A stretch of 64,000 bases of DNA from NCBI GenBank assembly GCA_019054805.1, contig JAHQIY010000002.1, positions 2,108,001 through 2,172,000 on the forward strand, read 5' to 3'. The translations under genes were made by a program, and so were the position numbers. This document shows, piece after piece, positions 1 through 12,681 of the stretch; positions within the stretch are counted from its first letter, which is position 1; each line of letters starts with the position of its first letter. The stretch is from Brachionus manjavacas. Lineage: Eukaryota > Rotifera > Eurotatoria > Ploima > Brachionidae. The notes below the pieces were generated by a model. The model had not been told where the DNA came from, ran no database searches, and saw nothing but the letters and a program-made list of their open reading frames with translations.

Positions 1-10
1 TTAGATTCAG

Positions 11-1506
11 GAAAGCGAAGTCCAAGAGTTAGAAAATAATGACGAAATTGTAGTTGATGATGTAGAATTAAAAATAAAATTTTTATTTATTTATAATTGA
101 TTATTTTTGTTATAGGACACTGCTGGTTCCGATGGCTACGAAGATGTCATCATAAGTAAATTTAAAAAGCATCAATAAAATTTTAGGATATTTTTAATTT
201 TTGCCAAAAAAAGCGAGTTCAGGTAATCAAGCCGAAGAGAACCAGAGCTCTAGTGGTAGTAACTACAATCAAGATGAAGCAAGTAATCAGCAAATAATAG
301 AAGAAGGTAACACCATGGACGAAGAGCCTCAAAATTCAAATCCTGAATCGAATGATGTTGAAGAAATTGAAGAAAATTTGAACCAAGAGGAAAATTCTGA
401 TGAAATTCATCTAGAAATTCAGCCTGAAGATGACAATCAAGAAGAAGAGAGCGACAGCCAGGCAGCAAAGTCTGAATTTCAAGAAGAACAAGAGCGAAAG
501 CAAAACGAAGAAAATCAAACAGAATGTAAACAAAAATTTAAACAATTTTATTTTGAGTTAATTAATATTTTCAAAGCAAATCAAGGTGAAAAACAGACAA
601 ACACGGTGCCCTCTTTGAAGCCAACTACGTCAAATGCTTCTCAATTAAACCTTGTCAAACCATCTACCTCGGGCACAACTACTTTGGGTTCGTATTTTTG
701 TCTTTGGATGACGCTTTATTGTTCTTAGCTAAGCTTTTTAAGAAGAATTAATTTAAAGCAATTGTTTTCTAAACAGCATCGCTGTCAATACACCCTCCAA
801 CTTTTTTTTTTTACAACATTAGGTTTTGGCACGTTCAATATCTCTCTATTTCTCTCTATAAAAATCATAAGCTTCATGTAGCATTATTTTAAGAGAAATT
901 TCAAAATTTCAAAATTATGAAAAACTTGAGAGCATATTTTAAATTTAAATTTTGATTTTGAATTTTGGAGTTTAAGCCTTGCAAAATAATTTTTTTCTAA
1001 ATTTAGAAAGACCAAAGCCAATTGTATGGGACGGTCCATCATCTACATCAACCACGACCACAGTGATTACGAATTCTTCTCAGACTCAGTCATTTGGTCA
1101 AACATCGCTGAAAATCAGACGAACCCCTGTGGCATCGACTAATTTATTTCAGCAATCGCAGCCTCCATTTCAACAAGAGCAGCCAGTTGCAAATAATCCA
1201 TCGAATTTTAGATTTGTGTCCAGTCAGTACAGGATAAACAATAACCAATTTCAGCATCAAAATGTGAGCTCAAGTGGACAGATGGTTCAGGCCGAGCAAT
1301 TTTCTCAGACAGGTTCAGTGCAACCACAGATTATTTCCACTCAGACACGCACTGGTCTTCGTTCCCAGCGCACTCAGCCAGTGCAGGGACAAAATCCGGG
1401 CCGAGTTCTGCCGCAACGAGTTGCCAACCAGCCCAATAGCACGATGACAGTGCGCGGCGGTATGGCTCGAGGTGGCGGCAACCCGAACCGAGGACGAAAT
1501 ATTTAA
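11..1506 (+). CDS. C-terminal part of a nucleoprotein TPR/Megator-like protein (5' truncated by window edge)
   Basis: Exons read as 11-61, 116-155, 214-525, 577-687 and 1007-1506, stop TAA at 1504-1506. An AG at 9-10 looks like the acceptor of the first visible exon, so the gene starts outside the window. All junctions keep phase. The visible protein is a Glu/Asp/Gln-rich acidic stretch, then a Ser/Thr/Gln-rich tail beginning RPKPIVWDG, and it ends in an RGG-like segment (VRGGMARGGGNPNRGRNI). An acidic disordered tail closing with Gly-Arg repeats and NRG is how the C terminus of the nuclear-pore basket protein TPR looks, so TPR is my best guess. The coiled-coil body that would settle it is not in the window. 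Segment 526-576 reads open but has a GT..AG frame, is 51 nt long and encodes an incongruous hydrophobic stretch, so I treat it as an intron. Confidence 0.5.
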
Positions 1507-1597
1507 AATCGAAAATTCAACTGTAAATCAACTTTTTCAAATTATTATATCAATTTAAAAAGGTATAAAAATTTGAAAGCCTCTTAGGCATCAAAAA

Positions 1598-1603
1598 ATA
1601 AAG
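1598..1603 (+). terminator. Poly(A) signal AATAAA of the TPR-like gene
   Basis: AATAAA lies about 90 bp after the stop codon at 1506, a normal 3'UTR length for these compact genes. Confidence 0.5.
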
Positions 1604-2118
1604 AATTATTCGTAAATATTTTAATTGGATTTTTTTCTCTTTTGATTTAAAAATAAATATATGTTCTTTTATTTACTTAAGAAAGAGTTGGCTTTTTATT
1701 TTTAGTAGCGTTTAGCTTTGGCAAACGCGCAATTCTTTGTGTAATAATATACACAATAGAGAAAAAAAATTTATAATTAACGAGACTCATTTTCTTAATG
1801 TTTACTGTAATAAAAATGGTTAACGCGTATTATTATATGAACATTAAATTAGTCATTTTATAAAGAACATGCGCCTAATGAATGTTAAAATTAATTTCTA
1901 AAAAATTTTTTATAATCTCAAAACTTATAATAATTAGCAACATTCTTTGAGCTAATGCAACAAAAAAAAAAGAACCACCCAAACTTAAAGGAAATTATTT
2001 TCCAATCTTTCCAATTTTTTTATTCAACTATAAAAAACTTAATTTTTTGTTTTTTTTGTTGAAATATTTTTTCAAAATTAAATTTTTTTAGATTGTCAAT
2101 AATTGAAACAATTTGAGA
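1604..2118. other. AT-rich intergenic spacer and upstream region of glycogen phosphorylase
   Basis: I see no gene. It holds the end of the upstream transcript and presumably the promoter of the phosphorylase gene. No clear TATA or initiator can be singled out in such T-rich sequence. Confidence 0.5.
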
Positions 2119-5100
2119 ATGGATTTGCTACCTGGAAGTAAGTTAAAAAATTAAAAAAAATTATTATTATTCGATATATTGAGCCTTGTATTAACACGCC
2201 TGACGCTAAATAAATTATCATAAGATAGGCATCATTTGCTTCTCTTTTGCTAGCGCCGCAATAAACAAGCGCAGTTTAGTAAGATAGCTTGGTAACAAAG
2301 ATAATTTATGAGTAAAAAAAGTTATTTGCTTGGTGTACTGGCAAATAAATAGCAGAAATCGAAATTTATTTCAAACTATAAATAAAGCTCAAATAATAAT
2401 AGAAAATAAAAATTTAAAATATATTTATTTTTCTTCTTTTAAAGGACAAAACAGTATCGGCATGCCGAATTCAGTGGCTCAAAACGACAAGGAAAAAAGA
2501 AAACAAATCTCGGTCCGAGGTATCGCCTTGGTTGAGAATGTAGCTACAGTCAAGAAGACATTCAATCGTCACTTGCACTTTACACTGGTCAAAGACCGAA
2601 ATGTAGCCACGCCAAGAGACTACTATTTCGCTTTGGCCCACACGGTCCGGGACCATTTGGTCTCCAGATGGATCCGCACCCAGCAGCACTACTACGACAA
2701 GGATCCAAAACGTGTCTACTATTTATCACTTGAATACTACGTAGGTCGCTCATTGACCAACACAATGGTCAATTTGGGCATTCAGAGTGAAGTTGACGAA
2801 GCCTTGTACCAAATCGGCTTGGACATTGAAGATTTGGAAGAGTTGGAACAAGATGCTGGCTTAGGTAACGGCGGTCTTGGCCGCTTGGCAGCGTGTTTTT
2901 TGGACTCGATGGCCTCGCTCGGTCTAGCTGCTTACGGATACGGTCTGAGATACGACTATGGTATTTTTACCCAGAAGATCAAAAATGGATGGCAAGTGGA
3001 GGAACCTGATGATTGGTTGCGTTTTGGAAATCCTTGGGAAAAATCCCGACCAGAGTACACTTTGCCTGTGCAGTTCTATGGCCGAACAATCTTAGAGGAC
3101 GGCAAGAGCAAATGGGTCGATTCGCAGATTATTTTTGCCATGCCCTATGACAGTCCAGTGCCAGGCTATGGAAACAACACTGTGAACACAATGCGTTTGT
3201 GGTCGGCCAAGGCGCCAACTTCATTCAACTTGAGCTTTTTCAATGATGGTGATTACATACAAGCTGTATGCGACCGCAACTCTGCCGAGAATATCACCCG
3301 GGTCCTTTACCCGAACGACAATGTAACCGAAGGCAAGGACTTGAGATTGAAGCAAGAATACTTTTTGTGCGCTGCCACTCTCCAAGACATCATTCGCAGA
3401 TTTAAAACGTCCAAATTTGGATGCCGCGAAGTAGTGCGCCACGATTTCTCCCACTTGCCAGACAAAGTAGCCATTCAATTGAACGACACGCATCCGGCAT
3501 TGGCCATACCAGAATTGATGAGAATTTTGATCGATTTAGAGGGTCTTACTTGGGAGCAAGCGTGGAAAATAACCACTCAGACATGCGCCTACACCAATCA
3601 CACTCTACTGCCAGAAGCTTTGGAAAGATGGCCAGTGGATAGATTCGGAGTTATTCTACCAAGACATTTGGAGATTATCTACGAAATCAACTTCAGACAT
3701 TTGAAAGAAGTGGAGGCCAAGTATCCCGGCGACATGGACAGACTAAGACGCATGTCTTTAATTGAGGAAGAAGGCGGAAAGAGAATAAACATGGGATTTT
3801 TGTGCGTGATTGGATCTCATGCTGTTAATGGTGTAGCCCAAATTCACTCTGACTTGTTGAAGGTTACTTTGTTCAAGGACTTTTATGAGATGACACCGGA
3901 AAAGTTCCAAAACAAAACTAATGGTATCACTCCACGCAGATGGCTGCTACTTTGCAATCCGTCGCTATCGGATGCTATTGTGGACAAAATTGGCAATGAA
4001 TGGATCTCGGACTTGTCCAAACTAAGACAATTAGAAAAGTATTTGGACAATGATAATTTTGTTCGATCCATTTACAAGGTAAAACAAGAAAATAAAATGA
4101 AATTGGCCCAGTATTTTGAACAGCAATACCATGTCAAAATTGATCCTGGTGCCATGTTCGACATGCAAGTCAAGCGCATCCACGAGTACAAGCGTCAATT
4201 GCTGAATGTGTTGCACGTGATCACTTTGTACAATCGCATTAGACGCAATCCTAGCAAAAAGTGTACTTCACGTGTGGTCATGATCGGTGGCAAGGCTGCC
4301 CCTGGATATCACATGGCCAAAAAAATAATCAAATTGATCTCCAATGTTTCTGCTATTGTCAACAATGACCCCATAGTAAAGGACAGATTGAAGTTGATTT
4401 TCTTGGAGAACTACAGAGTTTCCATGGCTGAAAAAATAATCCCTGCTGCTGATCTGAGCGAGCAGATATCTCTGGCTGGTACGGAGGCCTCGGGTACTGG
4501 TAACATGAAATTTATGTTGAACGGAGCCTTGACTGTTGGCACTTTGGACGGTGCTAATGTTGAAATGGCCGAGGAAGTCGGAATGGACAACATCTTCATA
4601 TTTGGCATGACTGTCGATGAGGTAGAGGCTTTGAGACATAAAGGCTACAATCCTAGAGAATTCTACGAAAAGAATGCCGAGCTCAAGCTTGCTTTGGACC
4701 AAATTCAAGGTGGATTTTACTCGCCAGAAGATCCCAACTTGTTCCATGACATTGTAGATGTATTACTCAATAAAGGAGATCAGTAAGAAGAAAAAAATTA
4801 AAAATATAATGTCAGTAATGAGATCAAGTGTTCAAAATAAATTTGGTGATCACTTATTTGGTAATAATTATTATTCAAGAGGAAAAAAATTTACTGACGT
4901 AAAATTATTTTTTATGGTCAAAATTAATTGTTTTAAAGTTTGAGAGGAAATATTTTTAATTTTTTTTTGATTTTAAGCAACCAGGTAGAAAATAGAAATT
5001 TTTTTTAAATTTTCTTGATAAATGAATTTTCAATTCTTTATCATTTTCAAACAAAAAGGACATTGTACAAATTTTTTATACTTAATTAAACATTTTTAAA

Positions 5101-5767
5101 AAATCCAATCTGGTCTTCTGGGTAAATTTGTTGCAACATCTCTACAAAGATCAGTTATTAATTCTCCTTGATCAAATTTTCTAATTTTACATTATCCTCA
5201 AACGAGAATTCTTAATATAGGTAACTTCAATACACATTTATCTATTTAGCAATTTCGAAATTTAAAGATTTAAAGAAATTTAAAGAAAAATCAAAAATAT
5301 TCAACAAATTTTTCAGACATTGTTTTTTATGTGATCAAATTGTATTTTTTTTTTGAATAACTGATCAGCAATTTGGTGAGCAGACCGGTATAATACCATT
5401 GAACACATATTTTTTATGAAAACTTGATCAAATTATTGACATGATTAAATTAAATTAAATTTTATGATAAATATTTGAATAATTTTTTCTTTCTAATAGC
5501 TATATGTTGTTGGCTGACTATGATAGCTATGTAAAGGCACAAGAAAAAATTGACCATTTGTTCAATGATCCTATGGAGTGGAGCAGAATGGCCATTAGGA
5601 ATATTGCTGCTAGTGGAAAATTTAGTTCAGACAGAACAATTGCTGATTACTCGAAAGACATTTGGGGAGTTGAGCCATGTTTGTCTAAATTACCGGCTCC
5701 GTTTGAGGGAAGACCTGGAACTGAAAATGAAGGCGAGGTAGAACAAGCTAGACAAGCCAAAAAATAG
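2119..5767 (+). CDS. PYG: Glycogen phosphorylase
   Basis: Cytosolic enzyme that releases glucose-1-phosphate from glycogen by phosphorolysis, using pyridoxal phosphate. Exons 2119-2137, 2445-4782 and 5500-5767 give 874 aa (vertebrate enzymes about 842). The short first exon encodes MDLLPG followed by a GTAAGT donor and joins in phase; an in-frame internal ATG at 2462 is the alternative start. KRKQISVRG carries the phosphorylase-kinase serine (Ser29 here, Ser14 in mammals). [19 protein letters not shown] and the PLP-lysine segment [20 protein letters not shown] (Lys695) are intact. The last exon restores the conserved end ([10 protein letters not shown].., [19 protein letters not shown]) after a 717-nt intron (4783-5499). 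Nothing looks broken, and the conserved serine suggests hormone- or energy-controlled activation by phosphorylation as in other animals. Confidence 0.97.
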
Positions 5768-6224
5768 ATTTAATTGTGAATGATCTTGAATTTTTTTCGT
5801 ATTTTAGCGCTCAATTTTATAATTTTTTAGAATTAGATTCTCAATCAGTTTTTTTTATTCTTTTTTTTTATTTTAGAAATTTTTAGTTTCTAAAATTAAA
5901 AATTGACATTTAGTCCAGGCTGTTCAATTGAGATTAGATATCTGAATCATTTACAGCATAAAGAACATTTGATGACTAATTATCTCAGCATATTTTTATT
6001 TGAATTCGTGTGTTAATTAGAATTAAATTTCCATCAATAGATTAATTTAAAACTTAATTTATCGTCAATAAATTTCTATGAACCCAATAAATTTTTTATT
6101 TAATTTAAAATTTTATTTAATTCATCAAAAAATTGTATTCTGTAACTAACCGGTGTAAAAAGGCAAAAAATTAATTTTATCATAAAAAAAATTTTATTTA
6201 ACAAAGGATTTAAATTTTTTTAAA
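5768..6224. other. 3' flank of glycogen phosphorylase, no gene seen
   Basis: AT-rich sequence with scattered AATAAA motifs that could serve as poly(A) signals. No open frame or repeat stood out. Confidence 0.5.
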
Positions 6225-6880
6225 TTATAACTGAACTCTTCTTTTTGAAAAAATAATATCAGTTAAGATATTCAACTCCGTGACGACGTATGATATCGAG
6301 CCTAAAGCGAACAGTCTTGGCATGGTCTTGTCCAACCTTTGAGTCCATATTTCTTTGGCAAGTGCGAATTTTGTTTCCGAGTTTCTAAAGATTTTTGGCA
6401 TCCCAATCACCCTTATAAACTTTACCTTTCAAATTTCCCAAAAATCCTCGATTGGTCAAGCTTTTGGTTTGCTGAATTCACTTCTTTGGCAACATACCTT
6501 ATATTTTATCTAACATATAATTCTGTACCATTATCGCATAATGAGATGATGCTAATTCGGGCCAAAATACATAATTGAAATCCTAACAATATTCTTAAAT
6601 CATTGATTCAAGTAGTTTCTTAATACAGTCTCCAAGGTAGACATGTTGATTAACCGCTAAAACACTAGGTATAAAATATGTTTATCTTAATCCGCGTTGT
6701 GAAATAGCCAACCAGACCATTAATTTTTCTTCAAATTTTTTAACATACTAGTTCTTAACACTCTCCGGCGTCTTGCTAACTTTATTGCTATAAAGTAAAT
6801 CGCCTTACAACTTCAGCTTTTGGCAAATTTTGGTTACTTTTTACAAAATTGTAGAAACCTTTTTTGATGGTTTCGTACAT
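6225..6880 (-). pseudogene. Degenerate Tc1/mariner-superfamily transposase fragment
   Basis: Read on the minus strand across shifting frames, this stretch gives the C-terminal half of a Tc1/mariner-type DDE transposase: VWLAIS.RG followed by a LAVNQ..YL..CI.K segment, then FWPELASSHYA, then VNSANxPKAxPIEDFW, and finally LDIIRRHGVEYLN near the 3' end. The order FWPDLAS.HYA - NPPN.PQ.RPIE.FW - RRHGV is characteristic of a Tc1-like group common in invertebrates. Several stop codons and frame changes interrupt it, so it cannot encode an active enzyme. I could not find its terminal inverted repeats, so element boundaries are unknown; coordinates mark only the recognisable coding relic. Confidence 0.75.
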
Positions 6881-8040
6881 TTTTTACTAACAATTTGTCA
6901 AAAATTCAACTTTATGATATAATTTTTTTTTTTTTAAACCTAGGATCAGCCTGATTTTAAATTTTGAAAAAAATTAGGAAAGATATTGTCCGCTCTTTCA
7001 GCAAATTTAACTAAACTTTTGAGCCATTTTTTATTCTACACCCGTTATTAGTATAATACTTAATTGAATAGGAGTTACCTAGAATTTCGTAGATTATTCA
7101 ATCAAAAATATAGGTATTACGACAATCAATCATTTCTGTCCTGTGAGTATTTTTTATAATAATACAAAAATTAAATTTCAAAAATTAATTGTGTTATTTC
7201 ATATAGTTTAAAATTTTCTGAAAGGACTGACTACTAGACAGTTACCAAATTTCTGTATAACCAAATCTCATATGATGAAAGATTAAAAATCGAGTTGTAA
7301 ACTTGTAAGAAGTTGTTGAGCAAATGCTTTTAAACGAATTTAAAAATATTTATAATTGTGAAAAAGTTAATAAAATCATTAAAATTCATTAGACTGATAA
7401 TTCTTGGGAGATAAGATTTTCGAAAATTTGAAAAATTTTGTGTTGAAAATTAATAAAAAAAATATATCAAATCAATCTTAACTTAAATTTTTATAATTTA
7501 AATTGGAAAAGAAGGTCCCAATATTTTTATAATTCTAATTTTGGTTTCAAAAATATAATAATAAAATAGCTGAATTAGGAAATAAAAAAAATCCTTAAAA
7601 AAAATTCAATTCAAAAAGGAATATTTTATGGCATCTGGTCAAAGCTGATTAAATTTTAGACAGAACATCCTTATATCTAACAATTCATGATAAATTCAAA
7701 CTTCTTGAAAATTTGCAAAGATATTAATTTTACTCTTTAATGATATTTTCTTTTAATTTTTAATTTTATTCTGATTATTCTGATTATTCTGATAAAACTC
7801 CATGTTAATCTTCTATTTATATTGAATTTTTGTCATTATTTTAAAATGCTAATTGTTTTATCTTTTAATTTTGTTTAAAATTTTTTGAATTTTTCTCTTT
7901 AATAAAAATTAATATTTAATAATCAATAATTATTCTAACAATATTAAATATAATAGTTGAATAATTTTTGCATTCTAATTATAAAAAACAAATAATTAAT
8001 TGATTTGAAAATTTATTCAAACAATTCCTTGAAGTTATTT
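6881..8040. other. AT-rich spacer without recognisable genes
   Basis: Long poly-A/T runs and frequent stops in all frames. Part of it may belong to the decayed transposon next to it or to the 3'UTR of the astacin gene. I see no specific feature. Confidence 0.5.
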
Positions 8041-10185
8041 TTATTGATATTTAAAATAACTGATCCATGATTCTTCGTTAGTTACTCTGTGATTTTTCTC
8101 AAATAAAAAGCAATTCATGTTGAAATAAGAATTTGAAGAATCAAATGTTGAAGCCCAGCATTTTGCATCTTGATCACATTTTTCAAAGCAATTTAATTCA
8201 TTTGATTCGAATGAAACGCCATAATGATTATGCAGTCTTGTTGCTTTAGAAAAGTTTTTTTTGTTGCTTCTTTCTCTTTCTAATTTTTCGAATTTAATAA
8301 TAGTTTTATGTTCCCTATTTATAATTTTTTGAGCCTCAATAGTCCATTGTTGACTATTTTCTAATTTATATGAATCTGTAAATATTTCATTTGCTTTGTT
8401 AGCCGTCAAATACCTGGAAGTAGCTTTATTTCGTATTTTGTTCAATCCATTTTGTAGAGGCTCAAATTCCCAAATTTGAAAATCACCTCCATTAATGCGA
8501 TGCCAATAAACATTTCCTTTTGAGTTTGAATCTAGAGAATCATTATTTTTTATAATTGAATATCCTTGACAAAATGTAAATGAACGAGCTTGATTATCAA
8601 ACCATGATTCACCAAAATTTAAAGGATCAATAAAACTTCTAGACGATGAAAATCTAATAGGGGTACCACCTGAAGTACAATCTTCTCTTGAAAACAAAAC
8701 AATACAATTTTGGTTAAGCTTAATTGAGGATGCTTTGTCCCAAAAATTATTTGGGATCTTCCTACAAATTCCATCTATAGGTGTAATATCGACACTTGGA
8801 CCATGATGATTTTTAGAATCAAAGAGAGTAACTTTTAGCTTTTCATCTTCTTTAAAATAACTGATCCATGATTCTTCGTTAGTTACTCTGTAATTTTTGT
8901 CAAATAAAAAGCAATTCATGTTGAAATAAGAATTTGAAGAATCAAATGTTGAAGCCCAGCATTTTGCATCTTGATCACATTTTTCAAAGCAATTTAATTC
9001 ATTTGATTCGAATGAAACGCCATAATGATTATAAAGTCTGGTCATCTTTTCAATAACTTTCAATTCACTTTTTCCTATGCCTAAAAATTATATTTTATTT
9101 TAAAAAATTCTAAAAAAATGCTAAAAATACACTGATAGAGCTTTCTTATTTCACGAATGTCAGTATCACTCAATAAATTAAAATTTTTCAATTTTATTTT
9201 CGGATCCAATGATGTAATTGTTGGTTTACCATTTTTGCTAAATGCTTTTGGTCCATAAATCATTATTGAATGGAAATCGAATGATTCGTCCAACAAATCA
9301 ATTCTATCAATACCATATTTGGCAAAATTCTGAAATTCTCCTTTAAATAATTTTCTTTATAAAAATTCTGGATTCGAATGTCAATTTGGTGAGTATAGAG
9401 GATCAATCAAGGGTATTGCATTTTGATTAATTTTTTTTTAATTTTGATTTTTTAATTTAAGATAATAGCAAAACTTTACCATTTTGTATATTTTCAACAT
9501 TTATCTTGATAAAATTATCTCTATCAGGTCTTGACTGTTCATGATAAAATCCTTGAAAAAATTTAATTCAAATTTTGTAATTCTTGTTTGATTTTTTTAC
9601 CTAAGGCATGTAAAACTTCGTGGACAATGACACCCTTTATAAGACATCCGTTTCGATTAAGTGAAATGATTTGAGGTGATTTATTGATTTTTCCGATGAA
9701 CGAATAGCATCCATTACCATTGACAAATTTTACATAATTAAATTGATTTGTTCTTGGAATCATAGTGATGCATTTTTTTGATGAAACTCGAACTGAATCT
9801 TCTAAATATTTAAACGCATCCATGATTATCCTGATATCTGACGCACCTAAAATTAAATAGTCAACTAACTTAATTAATTGTTTATAAAAATATAAGTTTA
9901 ACTAAATTCAGAACTAAACTTAAAAGGCACTAATCCATTTTCCCATAGCATATTCTTTTTATTTATTGCTGCCCCATTCTGGATCTCGGGCTTGTAAATT
10001 AAAATATCTCCTTCAAAAATATCCTCATTGTTTACTCAAAAAATTCGTTAAAATAATTAATTAATTTGAATAATTATTTTATTAAATTTACATTTTTCCC
10101 TTGGATCAAATTCCAGATCAATATTTCGACTTGTAATGTAACAAAAACATAGAATTAAAATCAAAGGGATCAATTGAATTTTCAT
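8041..10185 (-). CDS. Secreted astacin-family (M12A) zinc metalloprotease with C-terminal PAN / crystallin-like / lectin-like modules
   Basis: Exons (minus) 10185-10092, 10034-9903, 9846-9601, 9551-9480, 9340-9131 and 9080-8041 give 597 aa. Residues 1-19 are a signal peptide. FEGD at 38-41 is the prodomain aspartate switch. The zinc site HEVLHALGFYHE (His151, His155, His161) is split by an intron and is restored exactly by splicing. SIMIY (206-210) is the Met-turn with the zinc-binding tyrosine; its usual His is Ile here. Cysteines 101, 122, 143 and 252 match the astacin disulfides. Beyond residue 265 come a PAN/Apple-like repeat (265-328), a segment resembling beta/gamma-crystallin or I36-type folds (about 333-425), a ricin-B-like beta-trefoil segment with QxW-type motifs (about 430-515) and a second PAN-like repeat (532-595). 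The tail assignments are by motif only. Likely an extracellular protease that binds glycan or matrix. Confidence 0.93.
8051..8230. repeat. Near-identical internal duplication, copy encoding the second PAN-like repeat
   Basis: About 180 bp that matches 8852-9031 base for base except for two internal differences, at a constant offset of 801 bp (267 codons) with no indels. Both copies are in frame in the astacin gene. Confidence 0.95.
8852..9031. repeat. Near-identical internal duplication, copy encoding the first PAN-like repeat
   Basis: Partner of 8051-8230. The identity includes third codon positions, so the copies are either a recent duplication or are kept alike by gene conversion. Confidence 0.95.
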
Positions 10186-12681
10186 TTTTTTTAATCTAGA
10201 ATTAATCAGAGAAAAATAATAAAATCCTTTCAAAAAAATAATTTTTGATGTGGTTTCGAAAATCTGGTTAACTTTCTTATTTTTTTCAAATTTATATTTC
10301 AGATTAATATGATTTATCAACTACAATTTTATTTACATTCTTTAGGCCAAGTTTTTTAATTTTTTTTGATGGATCTTATTTTAAATTCAGAAATTTAATT
10401 TTTTCTAATATGATACTAAAATATGATATTCTGTGTAGCATTATCATCGAATAACTTTCTTATCTTTTTCAATTATTTTTTATTGTTTAATTTGGCTTTA
10501 TATTTAATTTTAACTTTTTTCATTTTATATTTAATTAAATTTAGCTATTGATCGATACAGAAATAAAAAAATAAATTTAATGTATTTTTTTCAATTTTAA
10601 GTTTAAAAAAGGAATGTCTAATTCCTATTTCGAACAAGCTGATTTACTAAATCATTAAATAAATAAACAGTATTTCCTTAAAAAGTGCATATTTTGTAAA
10701 ATTAGCTAATTTTTAGAAGCAAACATCTTATCTTATGTCAATTTTTAACTGAATGGTTAGACATATAATATTATTTATAAATTAGATAAAAAAGAATTGA
10801 TTTTACTTAATTTTGCGTATTACTTGATGTGGAAAAATCTTACTGACAAAAAACTTAGTTTTCTAATAAAAAAAACAAGGCCTTTAATTTTTATCACTAA
10901 TTTAACTTCACCAGTATAAATTTAAAAATAACTAAATGAATGAATTTCAATGTATAACCGATTTTATTAAGATAAAAATACTTTTTATAAATAAAAAATC
11001 TTTTTCAATTTAAAAGAAAACTTTTTTTAAGTCCGAAAAAGAATTTAGATCATTTAAATATTCATTTAAGATAGTATCTTTAAATGACTTATCCAAAATA
11101 CTCGGCGTCTTTATTTTTGATCTTTATCTTTATTTTATTATTAGCTTGAGAGTCTTGAGTGTCCATTCTTTTAAAAAAACTACTATCGGAAACCAATGAT
11201 CCTTTTAAAACATTAGGATACTTTAATAAAAAGTAGGTTGTAATACCTGAATAAGTTCCTACTTGATGGATGCGATGTTTGTAACGCATTCGTTTTAGAT
11301 TTTAATTAAAATTTTTCATAAAATTTTTAAAAGTAACGAAATATTCAAATGGTGATGAGTTTAAATCATCAATATTTTCTTTCGAAATCGATTTGACTAA
11401 GTGCTCACTTTAAGATTGAAAAGATAAAGTTCAATCTATTACGAAACTTGAGTTTTTAAGCAACTATCTAAAAGATAAAAAAATTAAATTTTTATTTTTC
11501 GCATTTAGTCAAAGCACAATTATCAGTTACTTAAATTACAAAAATTTCAAACTCATAAAGGCTTTGGCTTATCCTCAAGATATGTAAGTCCATTAAATTT
11601 ATGTAAACGGAATGTTGTGACGAAAAAACAGAAAACTAATTTTTAAACTTTATTTATAACTAATATTAGTTTTTTTTTTATTAAAGGCTTTTTTCCAAAA
11701 ATACAAATAAAAAATTGATCCTTGAGGTGAAAAAATTTAAATTAATTTTATTCAAGCAGATTAAAAAAAAACTAAAAATTTATAGAGCAATTTAAAATAA
11801 GTCCATATAATTGAATTTGAAAACCATAGTAAATTAAAAAGAAATCGTGCTATAAACTGTTTATGCTTGAAAATTGGATTAGATATCTTTTGAATAAGAT
11901 TTTAGATGCCTTTATACAGATAAAGTTAGCGATATAAAACATCAAAAAGTACTTAATTAAACTTGTTAAGCTAAAAAACTATTTTTAGTAAACTCAAAAT
12001 GAATTTACTTTTTTTAAAAAAGATTTTAGATAAAAATCATTTATTCTTCAGTCACCACTTGAAGATTTTTTAAAATCCTCAGCTTGAGAATTTTAGTTTA
12101 AAAATACACAAGCCTTTGAATGAATTTAATATTCAAATCAAATAATTGAGATAACTTAACACTCGAAGTTTAAAATTTATTTTATAATTTTAAATTTTTT
12201 TTTAAATCCACTTTTTTCTTTTTAATTTTTAATTCGTTCAACACTGAAACTTAAATTATTTTAATTTTTAAATTAAATAAAAAATTTAACTTTTAAAATT
12301 TTTTTCTAAAAGTATCATTGTTAATGAAAAAAGTTTTTAGTTAGTCTTTTTTTTTAATCGAACATTTCTTCTTTAAACTTAATTAATTCAAACTTTCAGT
12401 GGATCACCTAGATGCAGCATCTACAATTACTCTAGAATAAAAATTTCATTCAGTTTTAAGGATATGCACTTTTTTGAATTTTTTTTAATAAACCACGTAA
12501 ACAGAATCGTCAATAGCCATTAAAAATCATTTCTTTAGTTAAATTATATTGAATTTTCAATTAATTAATTTAAATAAACCCCATAAAATAACTAAATGAA
12601 AATCTGATGAAAATGAATCATTATTCTGCAAGAGTTTACCTAAGTTAAAAAATTAAAATAAAAAAATTTTTACTTTGAAAA
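10186..12681. other. AT-rich intergenic region, no confident gene
   Basis: Probable promoter side of both flanking genes (astacin leaves leftwards, WDR53 rightwards). A 66-codon open frame on the minus strand at 11089-11289 (contains YFLLKYPNVLKGSLVSDSSF) looks protein-like but has no ATG-splice context I can extend, and I do not recognise it; it may be a decayed repeat. Nothing else is supportable. Confidence 0.4.

Noticed and set aside
2471-4747. Antisense open frames across glycogen phosphorylase
   Set aside because: Shadows of a well-conserved coding exon; no start context, no recognisable product.
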